NCBI RefSeq assembly: GCF_003054245.1
Contig: NZ_QBKR01000014.1
Span: 1 to 64,000, forward strand
Direction of reading: 5' to 3'
Length of the DNA stretch: 64,000 bases
Source: Melghirimyces profundicolus
Lineage (GTDB): Bacteria > Bacillota > Bacilli > Thermoactinomycetales > DSM-45169
Shown one piece after another: positions 19,349 to 27,427 of the stretch. Position numbers and translations under genes: made by a program. Numbering within the stretch: the first letter of the stretch is position 1; every line of letters starts with the position of its first letter. Below the pieces are notes generated by a model that saw nothing but the letters and a program-made list of their open reading frames with translations, ran no database searches and was not told the DNA's origin.

Positions 19349-20344
19349 TCACCCGTCTGTAAAATGATCATACCCTCTGCGGGTCCGTTCCTTCCGGTTT
19401 CCGTCCACTATCCAGTCTACCCCTGGAGAGCCCTCTTCGACCCAACCAATGGGAAAAAGACGAAGACCCGAATCCTCGGCTTCCCGCATCAGTCCGGGCC
19501 AGTGCTCCCGGGACACGGTTCCCACCAGACAAAAATCCTCACCGCCGGAAAACGCCCATTCCAGGGGATCTTCTCCCACTTCTTCGGCATACCGCCTGGT
19601 TTCCGATGAGATGGGAATCCGTTCTCCCTCCAGAACCAGACGCACCCGGCTCGCCTCGGCAATTTCCCAAGCCTCCTGAGCCAATCCGTCACTCACATCA
19701 TCACAGGCGATTCTCTGCCCGGTCCCGAGAAGCCAGCGCCCGGCCTCCACACCCGGCACGGGCCGCCGGTGAGCTTCCACCAGCCCCGGATAGCGCCGGA
19801 GAAGCTCCGGATGTGGATCGCTCATCAAGAGATGCAACCCCGCCTTTGACGCTCCCAATTCCCCGGTGACGAACACCACGTCGCCCGGACGGCCATGGGA
19901 ACGGAGCAGCGATCGGTCCGGTTCCACCTCTCCGATCAGGGCAACGGTCACCACCAGATGTTCCGGGGAACGGACGGTGTCGCCTCCCACGATACGGACC
20001 CCGAACCGTCGGCAGATCTCCCTCATGCCGGCATACAGGCCTTTCAATTCCTCTCCTCGCCAGGTTTCCGGCACGGCCAGGGAAACCAGTGCGCAGGAGG
20101 GGGTCCCGCCCATGGCGGCGACATCGCTGATATTGGCGGCCATGCACTTCCATCCGATATCGTCCGGCTCCATGGTCCCGGTCCGGAAATGGACCGTTTC
20201 CACCATCGTATCACAGGTAAACACCGTGGACCGGTCTCTTGCCGGCTTCAGAACCGCGGCGTCGTCCCCTGCGTCCACTTCCACCTCCGGCGGAGCGGAA
20301 CCCCGGTTTTTCAAAAGGGAACGGATCAGAGAGAATTCACTCAT
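19349..20344 (-). CDS. thiL: Thiamine-monophosphate kinase
   Basis: The 331-residue enzyme phosphorylates thiamine monophosphate to thiamine pyrophosphate. It has the AIRS-like features [48 protein letters not shown] and [10 protein letters not shown], with [12 protein letters not shown] near the C-terminus. I start it at the ATG at 20344 ([11 protein letters not shown]); the frame extends upstream only because it reads through tRNA-Gly. It is the first protein gene after the tRNA array and may be cotranscribed with those tRNAs. Confidence 0.95.
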   Translation of the reverse strand: MSEFSLIRSLLKNRGSAPPEVEVDAGDDAAVLKPARDRSTVFTCDTMVETVHFRTGTMEPDDIGWKCMAANISDVAAMGGTPSCALVSLAVPETWRGEELKGLYAGMREICRRFGVRIVGGDTVRSPEHLVVTVALIGEVEPDRSLLRSHGRPGDVVFVTGELGASKAGLHLLMSDPHPELLRRYPGLVEAHRRPVPGVEAGRWLLGTGQRIACDDVSDGLAQEAWEIAEASRVRLVLEGERIPISSETRRYAEEVGEDPLEWAFSGGEDFCLVGTVSREHWPGLMREAEDSGLRLFPIGWVEEGSPGVDWIVDGNRKERTRRGYDHFTDG

Positions 20345-20425
20345 CGCATGGTTCAACTCCCGGGATCGGGATTTTCCTCGAGATATGCAAAGACCGCAGC
20401 CACAAGGGCCACGGTCCGGTGAATG

Positions 20426-20499
20426 TGGAGCGGGTGAAGGGAATCGAACCCTCGCATTCGGCTTGGAAGGCCGATGTTCTACCACTGAACTACACCCGC
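20426..20499 (-). tRNA. tRNA-Gly (anticodon TCC)
   Basis: A 74-nt cloverleaf with acceptor GCGGGTG/CACCCGC, anticodon loop CTTCCAA, T-loop GGTTCGATTCC and encoded CCA. It is last in the array, immediately upstream of thiL. Confidence 0.97.
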
Positions 20500-20528
20500 A
20501 TATCAAACATGATGTCGTTTAGGATAAG

Positions 20529-20605
20529 TGGTCGGGGTGACAGGATTTGAACCTGCGGCCTCCTCGTCCCGAACGAGGCGCTCTACCAAGCTGAGCCACA
20601 CCCCG
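20529..20605 (-). tRNA. tRNA-Pro (anticodon CGG)
   Basis: A 77-nt cloverleaf: acceptor CGGGGTG/CACCCCG, anticodon loop TTCGGGA within a CCTCG/CGAGG stem, GGTTCAAATCC T-arm, encoded CCA. The CGG anticodon suits the GC-rich codon use of the window. Confidence 0.96.
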
Positions 20606-20648
20606 GCGCCAACAAGGTGGGTTTAACCCTTATTGGAATGAATAGAAA

Positions 20649-20735
20649 TGGTGCGGTCGGCGAGACTCGAACTCGCACGGCCTTGCGGCCACTACCCCCT
20701 CAAGATAGCGTGTCTGCCGATTCCACCACGACCGC
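20649..20735 (-). tRNA. tRNA-Leu (anticodon GAG)
   Basis: An 87-nt class II tRNA with a long variable arm, acceptor GCGGTCG/CGACCGC, anticodon loop TTGAGGG, and encoded CCA. Confidence 0.95.
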
Positions 20736-20753
20736 ACGTTTTATAATCGGCGT

Positions 20754-20837
20754 TGGTGCGGGTGGAGGGACTCGAACCCCCACGCCAGAGGCGCTAGATC
20801 CTAAGTCTAGTGCGTCTGCCAATTCCGCCACACCCGC
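20754..20837 (-). tRNA. tRNA-Leu (anticodon TAG)
   Basis: An 84-nt class II tRNA: acceptor GCGGGTG/CACCCGC, CTAGA-CTTAGGA-TCTAG anticodon arm, long variable arm, encoded CCA. It is the first of the second tRNA block, after a 235-bp gap with its own promoter. Confidence 0.96.
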
Positions 20838-20896
20838 GAAGTGTGCGTTTGCTTTCGCTGCATCCCATCCGTCGAGGTTCGCAATCGACGGGAATT

Positions 20897-20925
20897 ATAG
20901 TATCATGTGGACTGTTCAGTGTCAA
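20897..20925 (-). promoter_or_regulatory. Promoter for tRNA-Leu(TAG)-Leu(GAG)-Pro-Gly (and possibly thiL)
   Basis: On the minus strand there is a perfect TTGACA, a 17-nt spacer, then TACTAT; an overlapping TATAAT is 20 nt away. It sits in the 235-bp gap of the tRNA array, 60 bp upstream of tRNA-Leu. I see nothing else in that gap. Confidence 0.7.
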
Positions 20926-21072
20926 GGATTTTTATCAAATTCTGCGACCCCGTCAAACCTGGAACATTTTAAATCCCCATCGGAACCGCTTTTACGCATG
21001 ATTCCGGGAGAGCGGAGAATGATGTGGAAAATGGGAGCGGGCACGGCCGTTCCGCACCCGCTCCGGGTCAAT

Positions 21073-21148
21073 TGGTGACCCATCCAGGACTCGAACCTGG
21101 GACACCCTGATTAAAAGTCAGGTGCTCTGCCAACTGAGCTAATGGGTC
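21073..21148 (-). tRNA. tRNA-Lys (anticodon TTT)
   Basis: A 76-nt cloverleaf: acceptor GACCCAT/ATGGGTC, anticodon arm CTGAC-TTTTAAT-CAGG, encoded CCA. Last gene of the first tRNA block. Confidence 0.97.
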
Positions 21149-21157
21149 ATAATCAAA

Positions 21158-21232
21158 TGGCTGGGGCGGTAGGGATCGAACCTACGCATCACGGAGTCAA
21201 AGTCCGTTGCCTTACCACTTGGCTACGCCCCA
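21158..21232 (-). tRNA. tRNA-Gln (anticodon TTG)
   Basis: A 75-nt cloverleaf: acceptor TGGGGCG/CGCCCCA, anticodon loop CTTTGAC, encoded CCA. Confidence 0.97.
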
Positions 21233-21251
21233 GCGGTAAGGGGAAATAAAG

Positions 21252-21328
21252 TGGGGCGACCAGTGGGAATCGAACCCACGAATGCCGGAGCCACAATCCG
21301 GTGCGTTAACCACTTCGCCATGGCCGCC
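21252..21328 (-). tRNA. tRNA-His (anticodon GTG)
   Basis: A 77-nt cloverleaf with an 8-bp acceptor stem. The extra 5' G (position -1) pairs with C73, the histidine identity feature. Anticodon loop TTGTGGC; encoded CCA. Confidence 0.97.
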
Positions 21329-21338
21329 GCAAATAAAA

Positions 21339-21415
21339 TGGCGGAGCTGACGGGACTCGAACCCGCGACCTCCGGCGTGACAGGCCGGCGTGAACTCCAA
21401 CTTCACCACAGCTCC
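21339..21415 (-). tRNA. tRNA-Asp (anticodon GTC)
   Basis: A 77-nt cloverleaf: acceptor GGAGCTG/CAGCTCC with discriminator G, anticodon loop CTGTCAC, encoded CCA. Confidence 0.96.
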
Positions 21416-21446
21416 GCGCTCAACCCCAGGAATGCACCCGGGTATG

Positions 21447-21521
21447 TGGTGGACGGTGACGGGATCGAACCGCCGACCCCCTGCGTGTGAAGCAGGTGCT
21501 CTCCCGCTGAGCTAACCGTCC
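21447..21521 (-). tRNA. tRNA-Val (anticodon CAC)
   Basis: A 75-nt cloverleaf: acceptor GGACGGT/ACCGTCC, anticodon arm CCTGC-TTCACAC-GCAGG, encoded CCA. Reads GTG codons only, which suits a GC-rich codon set. Confidence 0.95.
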
Positions 21522-21528
21522 GTTTAAA

Positions 21529-21604
21529 TGGTGACCCGTAGGGGATTCGAACCCCTGCATGCCAGCGTGAAAGGCTGGTGTGTTAACCGCTTCACCAACG
21601 GGCC
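21529..21604 (-). tRNA. tRNA-Glu (anticodon TTC)
   Basis: A 76-nt cloverleaf: acceptor GGCCCGT/ACGGGTC (one G-T pair), anticodon loop CTTTCAC, encoded CCA. Confidence 0.97.
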
Positions 21605-21621
21605 TTGTCCATATCGTTCAA

Positions 21622-21714
21622 TGGCGGAGAGAGCGGGATTCGAACCCGCGCGGGGCCATGCAGCCCCCTAACGGTTTAGCAAACCGTCCTCTTCGGCCAC
21701 TTGAGTATCTCTCC
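21622..21714 (-). tRNA. tRNA-Ser (anticodon GCT)
   Basis: A 93-nt class II tRNA with a long variable arm, acceptor GGAGAGA/TCTCTCC and discriminator G, anticodon loop TTGCTAA, encoded CCA. Confidence 0.96.
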
Positions 21715-21720
21715 GCAATG

Positions 21721-21795
21721 TGGCTCCTCCGGCAGGACTCGAACCTGCAACCTACCGGTTAACAGCCGGGCGCTCTACCATTGAGCTACGGAGGA
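21721..21795 (-). tRNA. tRNA-Asn (anticodon GTT)
   Basis: A 75-nt cloverleaf: acceptor TCCTCCG/CGGAGGA with discriminator G, anticodon loop CTGTTAA, encoded CCA. First gene of the array, 22 bp downstream of a strong promoter. Confidence 0.97.
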
Positions 21796-21817
21796 ACATT
21801 TTAAAGCGACGTCTATT

Positions 21818-21846
21818 ATTATAACCAATCGTCACTCTGATTGCAA
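21818..21846 (-). promoter_or_regulatory. Strong promoter of the tRNA array
   Basis: On the minus strand there is TTGCAA, a 17-nt spacer, then a perfect TATAAT, 22 bp upstream of tRNA-Asn. Confidence 0.85.
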
Positions 21847-21972
21847 GAGGTTTTTTGAGCTCTTTTACGTCGCAACCTCCGGCGCCCCTTATAGGCGCGC
21901 CCCCCAAAGGCGCTATAATAAAGTAGCACACTCCCGGGGTGTTCGTCAACGGTTTTCGGCGATCTTTTTATT

Positions 21973-22003
21973 TCGAAAAATAACCGCGGGACCTCCCGCG
22001 GTT
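21973..22003 (-). terminator. Terminator of the molybdenum cofactor operon
   Basis: AACCGCGGGA / TCCCGCGGTT hairpin followed by ATTTTTCG on the minus strand. It lies beyond repeat copy C, which separates it from the last gene of the operon. Confidence 0.75.
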
Positions 22004-22017
22004 GCACTAAAAGTATG

Positions 22018-22155
22018 AAGCGTTGACAAGACTTGTGCTCTGTGAGTGCATAGCGAGACCGGAAGTGAAGCGACCCCAGGCGAGACTTGTGCTCTGTGAG
22101 TACAGCCGGAGCGGCTTTGGGTAAATGCTGCCGCTCACTTTTTCACAACGCTTCG
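22018..22155 (-). repeat. Dispersed modular repeat, copy C (short form)
   Basis: A 138-bp minus-oriented copy bounded by GAAGCGTTGACAAG and CACAACGCTTC. It keeps one full tandem unit, part of another and the hairpin-containing end module (GCTCCGGCTG...GAGCGGC on the minus strand) but lacks the core bounded by GCTGTCCTGC / GCAGGACAGC. Confidence 0.8.
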
Positions 22156-22171
22156 AAAGCATCAGACGACA

Positions 22172-22624
22172 TCACCTCCGAAGCCGATCCGGGGAAATCA
22201 CCTGTTTAAAGCCGAATTCGGCTTTTCTGTCGGCTTCATCCCCAACACGGACCACCGCATCCACCCGGACGACGGATTTCACGTTGAGGCAGTTGCTGCT
22301 GCCGTCCGGCACATAAAGCCGGATGGCATGCGTCTTTTCCGGTGAACGCCCTTCTTGCCTGTACAGGAAAAAGGCTTTCTCCAACTCGCCCAAAGGGATG
22401 TCCGCCCGGAATTCGTCGGAAGCGTGAAAAATGACATGAGTCACACCGGGAAGGAGACCGGCCCGTTCCAGGATCTTGCTCAGCTCCACCCCGCTCCCTT
22501 CGAGACCGGGGACGCGATCTCCCGGGCGGACGGTTCCGTCATCCATCTTTTCCAATTCGCTCTCACTTAACGACAAGGGATTTTTGACCTGTCCGACCAC
22601 CATCAGGTTCCGTGCTTCGCTCAT
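22172..22624 (-). CDS. Small oxidoreductase-molybdopterin (SuoX-fold) domain protein
   Basis: This 150-residue protein looks like a stripped-down sulfite-oxidase-fold domain: LMVVGQVKNPLSLSESELEKM at the start, GVELSKILERAGLLPGVTHVIFHASDEF in the middle, then HAIRLYVPDGSSNCLNVKSVVRVDAVVR. The usual cofactor-ligating cysteine is not in its normal context, so it may be a binding or chaperone-like relative rather than an enzyme. It is the last gene of the moeA-moaA-moaC-moaB operon. Start ATG at 22624 after GAGGAGG; the longer frame upstream overlaps moaB. Confidence 0.68.
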   Translation of the reverse strand: MSEARNLMVVGQVKNPLSLSESELEKMDDGTVRPGDRVPGLEGSGVELSKILERAGLLPGVTHVIFHASDEFRADIPLGELEKAFFLYRQEGRSPEKTHAIRLYVPDGSSNCLNVKSVVRVDAVVRVGDEADRKAEFGFKQVISPDRLRR

Positions 22625-22634
22625 CGCCGCCTCC

Positions 22635-23135
22635 TCATAGATTGGATTGACTTTCATGCTCTCCGAAGCGTCCCTGCAACGTTTCCAAAGCATGGGGAAG
22701 GACCTCCATCACGGCTTCCAGGCACTCCCGCACGGCTTTCGGGCTTCCCGGAAGGTTGAGGATCAGGGTGTTCCCCCGGGTCCCCGCCACCGCCCGTGAC
22801 AACATCGCAAATTTGGTTTTTTTCAGGGAATAGAGACGCATCCCTTCCGCGATTCCCGGAACTTCCCGGTGAATGACGCTCCGGGTGGCCTCCGGCGTCA
22901 CATCCCGCGGGGCGAGGCCGGTGCCTCCCGTGGTAAGAATCAGGTCCATCCCTTTGTTGTCGGCCATCCGGACCAGGGCATTCTCGATCTCTTCCCGTTC
23001 GTCCGGAACGATTTCACGACAGACCGCTTCTCCGTCCATCCTGAGAACCAGCCGCCGGATCTCTTCTCCGCTCTTGTCTTCCCGCTCCCCCCGCGATCCC
23101 TTGTCGCTGACGGTCAGAATTCCGACCCGCCACAT
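22635..23135 (-). CDS. moaB: Molybdopterin adenylyltransferase MoaB/Mog
   Basis: This 166-residue MoCF-fold protein shows [40 protein letters not shown] and the C-terminal [21 protein letters not shown], all diagnostic of the MoaB/Mog family. These enzymes adenylylate molybdopterin before metal insertion by MoeA. Its first codons overlap the 3' end of moaC. Length is typical. Confidence 0.95.
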   Translation of the reverse strand: MWRVGILTVSDKGSRGEREDKSGEEIRRLVLRMDGEAVCREIVPDEREEIENALVRMADNKGMDLILTTGGTGLAPRDVTPEATRSVIHREVPGIAEGMRLYSLKKTKFAMLSRAVAGTRGNTLILNLPGSPKAVRECLEAVMEVLPHALETLQGRFGEHESQSNL

Positions 23136-23617
23136 GACGTTCCCTCCTCCCGACGGTAGGTTCCACTTTTCCCACCGGTTTTGGAGAGCAGAAAGGTTTC
23201 ACCGATCACCATCCCCCGGTCCAGGGATTTTACCATGTCATAAACGGTGAGGGCTGCCATGCTGGCGGCTGTGAGGGCTTCCATCTCCACTCCGGTCACA
23301 TTGTCGGTTTTGGCTTCCGCTTCCACCACCAGGGTGTCTTTCCCCTCCTCCCGGAACCGGATATCGGCGCTTTTGAGCGGGATGGGATGGCACATGGGGA
23401 TCAGATCGGAAGTCTTTTTCGCCGCCATGATCCCGGCCACCTGAGCTACGGCCAAGACATCTCCCTTGCGGACATTTCCCTCCCGGATTTTCTCCAGCGT
23501 CTCCGGCTTCATTCGGATCCGGGCACAGGCGACGGCGGTGCGGCGGGTCGTCTTCTTGTCCGACACGTCCACCATCCGGGCACGGCCCTGTTCGTTCATA
23601 TGGGTGAATGAGTCCAT
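23114..23617 (-). CDS. moaC: Cyclic pyranopterin monophosphate synthase MoaC
   Basis: This 167-residue enzyme completes cPMP formation after MoaA. It has [41 protein letters not shown] (active-site region) and [27 protein letters not shown]. In B. subtilis moaC sits between ydiF and rex, while here it lies in a dedicated operon. The start ATG is 12 bp after the moaA stop, with a strong AAAGGAGGA ribosome site. Confidence 0.97.
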   Translation of the reverse strand: MDSFTHMNEQGRARMVDVSDKKTTRRTAVACARIRMKPETLEKIREGNVRKGDVLAVAQVAGIMAAKKTSDLIPMCHPIPLKSADIRFREEGKDTLVVEAEAKTDNVTGVEMEALTAASMAALTVYDMVKSLDRGMVIGETFLLSKTGGKSGTYRREEGTSCGGSEF

Positions 23618-23629
23618 GATCTCCTCCTT

Positions 23630-24655
23630 TTAACCGCCGATAAACGACATTTCCACTTTGTCTTTGCGGGGCAACCGGGTGGAGGTAAGCCGTTCGTCGG
23701 AATAACGGTCCGCCCTCCCGGCCCAGATGTCCCGGATCCGCTCCGTCAACTGCCGATCGTCCATGCCCTCCCGGAGAGGGCTCCGCAGGTCCGCCCCCTC
23801 CGAGGCAAAAAGGCAGGTGTACAGCCGACCGTCAGCCGACAGGCGAGCCCGGGTGCAGGTGGAACAAAAAGAGTCGGTCACCGAAGAAATCACCCCGATC
23901 TCCTGATCGCTTCCCCGGTAGCGGTACCGGTTGGCGACTTCTCCGTAATAATTGGGTTTCACCGGCTCCAAGGGCATCTCCCGGTGAATGGTTTCCAGAA
24001 TTTCACGCTTGGATACCACTTGCTTCAGGTCCCATCCGTTGCTGTTACCCACATCCATATACTCGATGAAACGGAGGATGTGGCTTTTTTTCCGGAAGTA
24101 CCTCGCCATGGGCAGGATTTCCCCTTCGTTGACCCCTTTTTGCACCACCATGTTGATTTTGACCGGAAGACCGGCGGCCGCCGCCGCATCGATCCCCTCC
24201 AAAACCCGGCGAACATTGGAACGCTCCCCGTTCATCCGGGAAAAGATCCGGTCGTCCAACGCATCCAGGCTGACGTTCACCCGATCCAGCCCGGCCTCTT
24301 TCAGCTTCCGGGCCTGATCCTTCAACAGGGAGGCATTGGTCGTGAGAGCAACGTCACGGATGCCGGGGACTGCTTTCACCATTTCCACCAGACGGAACAG
24401 ATTCTTCCTCAGAAGGGGCTCGCCCCCGGTGATCCGGATCTTCTCCACCCCTCCGGCCGCAAAGAGCTTCACCAACCGTTGAATTTCCTCAAAGGTGAGC
24501 AGTTCTTTCCGTGGAAGGAAGGCGTAATCCGGCCCGAACACTTCGGCCGGCATGCAATACCGGCAACGGAAATTGCAGCGGTCTGTCACCGAGATCCGGA
24601 GGTCCCGGATCGGTCGCCCCAACCGGTCCTTCCAGAAACGGTCTGATCGTTCCAT
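23630..24655 (-). CDS. moaA: GTP 3',8-cyclase MoaA (radical SAM)
   Basis: This 341-residue radical SAM enzyme converts GTP to 3',8-cyclo-H2GTP. The N-terminal cluster motif is CNFRCRYC, and a second C-terminal 4Fe-4S site is formed by [21 protein letters not shown]. The double-Gly C-terminus (FIGG) needed for activity is intact. I start it at the ATG at 24655, seven nt after AGGTG; a GTG three codons upstream is possible. It lies between moeA and moaC. Confidence 0.97.
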   Translation of the reverse strand: MERSDRFWKDRLGRPIRDLRISVTDRCNFRCRYCMPAEVFGPDYAFLPRKELLTFEEIQRLVKLFAAGGVEKIRITGGEPLLRKNLFRLVEMVKAVPGIRDVALTTNASLLKDQARKLKEAGLDRVNVSLDALDDRIFSRMNGERSNVRRVLEGIDAAAAAGLPVKINMVVQKGVNEGEILPMARYFRKKSHILRFIEYMDVGNSNGWDLKQVVSKREILETIHREMPLEPVKPNYYGEVANRYRYRGSDQEIGVISSVTDSFCSTCTRARLSADGRLYTCLFASEGADLRSPLREGMDDRQLTERIRDIWAGRADRYSDERLTSTRLPRKDKVEMSFIGG

Positions 24656-24678
24656 CACGCTCACCTGCTTTCGTATGG

Positions 24679-26541
24679 TTAAAGGACCGTCACCTCGCCG
24701 CTCTCCGAGGTGTCATATCCGCCCAAGCGTTCCGCTTCCCCTCGAAATTCCCCGGAACGGAGGGCTTCCAACAATGCGCGGCCACCGCCGCTTTCCAAAA
24801 AACGGACCGGCAAAATGAGATCCAACGGCTCTGTCCATAACGGCATAAAGCCCAAGCCAAACGCACGGGCGGCGGAACGGGGGCCCACCGTGAGGTCGGC
24901 CGTCCCTTCGGAGATGGAGGCCGCCGCTTTCCAATGGGAAGGCTCCACCCGCTCCCCCGGGGAAAACCGGAGGGAACCCTTCAACCGGGCTTCCAACTTC
25001 CGTTCCGTCTCCGATTCCGGCGGTCGCCGGATGAAGCGGGTATCCGGACCCCAAGGTTCCGTTCCGTCCATGTGGGAAACGGTCACCCAACCCATCTCCC
25101 GATGGGCCAGGCGAACCCGCGCCAATCGGATTCCTTCCCGTTGCCACTCCTCCTGCCATCCTTCTCCGTGGACCGCCACGGCATGGCAGTCCCCCCGGTA
25201 CAGCATGGAAAGACCGGCCCGGTCCCCGGTAAATTCCCGGGAGACGGACCCCCCTTTCCAAAACAGGGGAACGATCGCCCCCAGCCGGTCCAAAAGTGGA
25301 TCGTCGCAACCGGTCAGGGAGAGGGTCCGCCGGATGCTCTCCAGGGGACGGGCGATTTCCAGCCGGACACGATCCCCGGAGCGGTATCCGTGTGAGTCGG
25401 CCGGCACCCGCAACCAGGCGTCCGCCCGTACCATCGACAAGGTTACACCGGCACCCCGGGGCAACGGAGCGGCCACATATTCACCGTTGACACAGGACAC
25501 CCGCATGCGGATGAAATCTTCGCTTCCCGTTTTGGTCCGGACCTCCCGGGTCAGACGGGCCTCCACCTGTCGGGGGCGTTCTTCCCCCTCTCCGAACCAA
25601 TGCCGGATCAGGGGTCGGGCAAACCAATTCAGGGAAAGATACGCCGACACGGGATAGCCGGGAAGGCCCAGCACGGGAACTCCCTTGACGACAGCCAGCA
25701 CAACGGGATGACCGGGGCGGGCGGCCACCCCGTGGAGGAGCACCGTCCCCAGTTCATCGAGGACTTCGGGAGTGTAATCCCGGCTCCCCGCTGAAGAGCC
25801 CGCGTTGACCACCACCATGTCACAGGCGGCCGCCGCGTCCAGAACGGCCCGGTAAATCGCTTCCTTTCGATCCGGGACGACGTTCCGTCGTTCCGGATCC
25901 GCCCCCCATTCTTCAAGAAAGCCGGCAAAGGCCGTTCCATTAAATTCCCGGAGCTGGCCCCGTTTAAGAGGAATTCCCGGAGAAACCATTTCCGAACCCG
26001 TGGGGATGATGGCCACCCGGGGCCGACGCAGAACGGGAAGCTCTTCCACCCCCGCCGCCAGCAACGCCCCCAGATCCACGGGACGGATCCGGTGTCTCGC
26101 CGGTAACACGACTTCACCTTCGGCCACATCTTCCCCCGGCTGCCGGACATGCTTAAAGGGAGGAACCGCTTCCCGCACTTCCACCCATCCTTCCTCCGGT
26201 ACCGTCACCTTCTCGATCATGACCACGCTGTCGGCGAAGCCGGGCATCGGTTCTCCGGTATTGATGAACGTGAAATCCCGGCCTTCCTTCAACCGGACCG
26301 GTCGGGAGGGGGTGGCAGTCACCACCGTTTCCGAGCGCAGGGCGATCCCATCCATCGCCGCCGCCGAAAAAGGGGGAGTCGACGAACGTGCAAGGACGGG
26401 TTCCGCGGTCACACGTCCCCGCGCCTCGGCCACGGGAATCGTCTCCGTCTCCGGATGAAACTCCACCGCACCGAGAAGACGCCGGATCGCTTCCTCTATG
26501 GGCACATTACCCGAACGGGTATTCCGCAAAACTTCCCCCAC
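24679..26541 (-). CDS. moeA: MoeA fused to a C-terminal substrate-binding (PBP-like) domain
   Basis: This 620-residue protein consists of a complete MoeA (residues 1-410; [83 protein letters not shown]) and a further 200 residues resembling a periplasmic-binding-protein-like module ([63 protein letters not shown]). MoeA inserts molybdate into adenylylated molybdopterin. The C-terminal domain may sense or bind molybdate or cofactor. It is first in a five-gene operon with a well-formed promoter. Confidence 0.93.
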   Translation of the reverse strand: MGEVLRNTRSGNVPIEEAIRRLLGAVEFHPETETIPVAEARGRVTAEPVLARSSTPPFSAAAMDGIALRSETVVTATPSRPVRLKEGRDFTFINTGEPMPGFADSVVMIEKVTVPEEGWVEVREAVPPFKHVRQPGEDVAEGEVVLPARHRIRPVDLGALLAAGVEELPVLRRPRVAIIPTGSEMVSPGIPLKRGQLREFNGTAFAGFLEEWGADPERRNVVPDRKEAIYRAVLDAAAACDMVVVNAGSSAGSRDYTPEVLDELGTVLLHGVAARPGHPVVLAVVKGVPVLGLPGYPVSAYLSLNWFARPLIRHWFGEGEERPRQVEARLTREVRTKTGSEDFIRMRVSCVNGEYVAAPLPRGAGVTLSMVRADAWLRVPADSHGYRSGDRVRLEIARPLESIRRTLSLTGCDDPLLDRLGAIVPLFWKGGSVSREFTGDRAGLSMLYRGDCHAVAVHGEGWQEEWQREGIRLARVRLAHREMGWVTVSHMDGTEPWGPDTRFIRRPPESETERKLEARLKGSLRFSPGERVEPSHWKAAASISEGTADLTVGPRSAARAFGLGFMPLWTEPLDLILPVRFLESGGGRALLEALRSGEFRGEAERLGGYDTSESGEVTVL

Positions 26542-26580
26542 CTTTATTTATGTCTCGGTCTGTTCCGTGGCGTTACATCT

Positions 26581-26609
26581 AGGATAGCACCCGGTTCGAC
26601 CCCTGTCGA
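26581..26609 (-). promoter_or_regulatory. Promoter of the moeA-moaA-moaC-moaB operon
   Basis: On the minus strand there is TCGACA, a 17-nt spacer, then TATCCT, 40 bp upstream of moeA. Confidence 0.65.
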
Positions 26610-26704
26610 GACGGATGGAGGGGAGGCGCCGGGCATCCTCATTCCGCCGTCATTCTTCTTGAAAAAAAAACCTCCACAAATGCCTTTTACAAATATAAAC
26701 ACGC

Positions 26705-27164
26705 GAAGCGTTGTGAATGATTTGTCAGGCTCAGAAGAAGGGAAGCGTTTACCCGAAATAGCGACTTTGCTGTCCTGCCCAGCGGAGAATCAGCCGGCAA
26801 GGGCGTTCAGGGGCAAAAGCTTCTCTGTGTTGCATCCGAAGGCGTTTGCCCCTGCCCGCAAGCGGACAGTGCAACCATCCCTGCAGGACAGCATAGCGAG
26901 ACCAGGGAGCGCAAGCGACCCAGGCGAGACTTGTGCTCTGTGAGTGCATAGCGAGACCAGGGAGCGCAAGCGACCCAGGCGAGACTTGTGCTCTGTGAGT
27001 GCATAGCGAGACCAGGGAGCGCAAGCGACCCAGGCGAGACTTGTGCTCTGTGAGTGCATAGCGAGACCAGGGAGCGCAAGCGACCCAGGCGAGACTTGTG
27101 CTCTGTGAGTGCAGCCGGAGCGGCTTCGGGGAAATGCCGCCGCTCACTTTTTCACAATACTTCT
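26705..27164 (-). repeat. Dispersed modular repeat, copy D (longest; four tandem units)
   Basis: A minus-oriented complete copy of 460 bp: right-end module, core bounded by GCTGTCCTGC and CTGCAGGACAGC, four almost identical 55-bp units (GCATAGCGAG at 26891, 26946, 27001 and 27056), then the hairpin-containing left-end module ending TTCACAATACTTC. It occupies most of the 885-bp gap between moeA and the next gene. Confidence 0.88.
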
Positions 27165-27427
27165 CGAGTTCTCCCGGGAACGTTGCCCAACCCGTCCCCG
27201 GAGAGAATCCCCCGAATCCCCTCATTCTGTTTCACTCATCTTCCTCTTTCATCTTCTCCCCCACAAATCGGAGGATGGGAATTTATCCTGTTTTTTGTTA
27301 ACGTAGATATAAAAACAACATGGCAGAGGTGAAACTGTGAAACACATCCAGCGTTTTGCTTTCGGTGTGGCACGAAAGAAATCCGGTACCCATCCTGAAA
27401 AACGATTCCAACGAGGCGGGACCGCCC

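Noticed and set aside
20426-21795. rRNA operon next to the tRNA array
   Set aside because: Neither 5S, 16S nor 23S sequence is visible on either side; flanks are thiL and a repeat copy.
22018-22155. CRISPR array suspicion from the evenly spaced repeats
   Set aside because: The units abut without variable spacers, and no cas gene is present.
26542-26704. Molybdenum cofactor riboswitch ahead of moeA
   Set aside because: The promoter lies only about 40 bp upstream of the coding region, leaving no space for that large aptamer.
26749-27225. Repeat-derived frames of 60-160 codons in copy D
   Set aside because: They are low-complexity translations of the 55-bp tandem unit and change frame between units, so they are not proteins.
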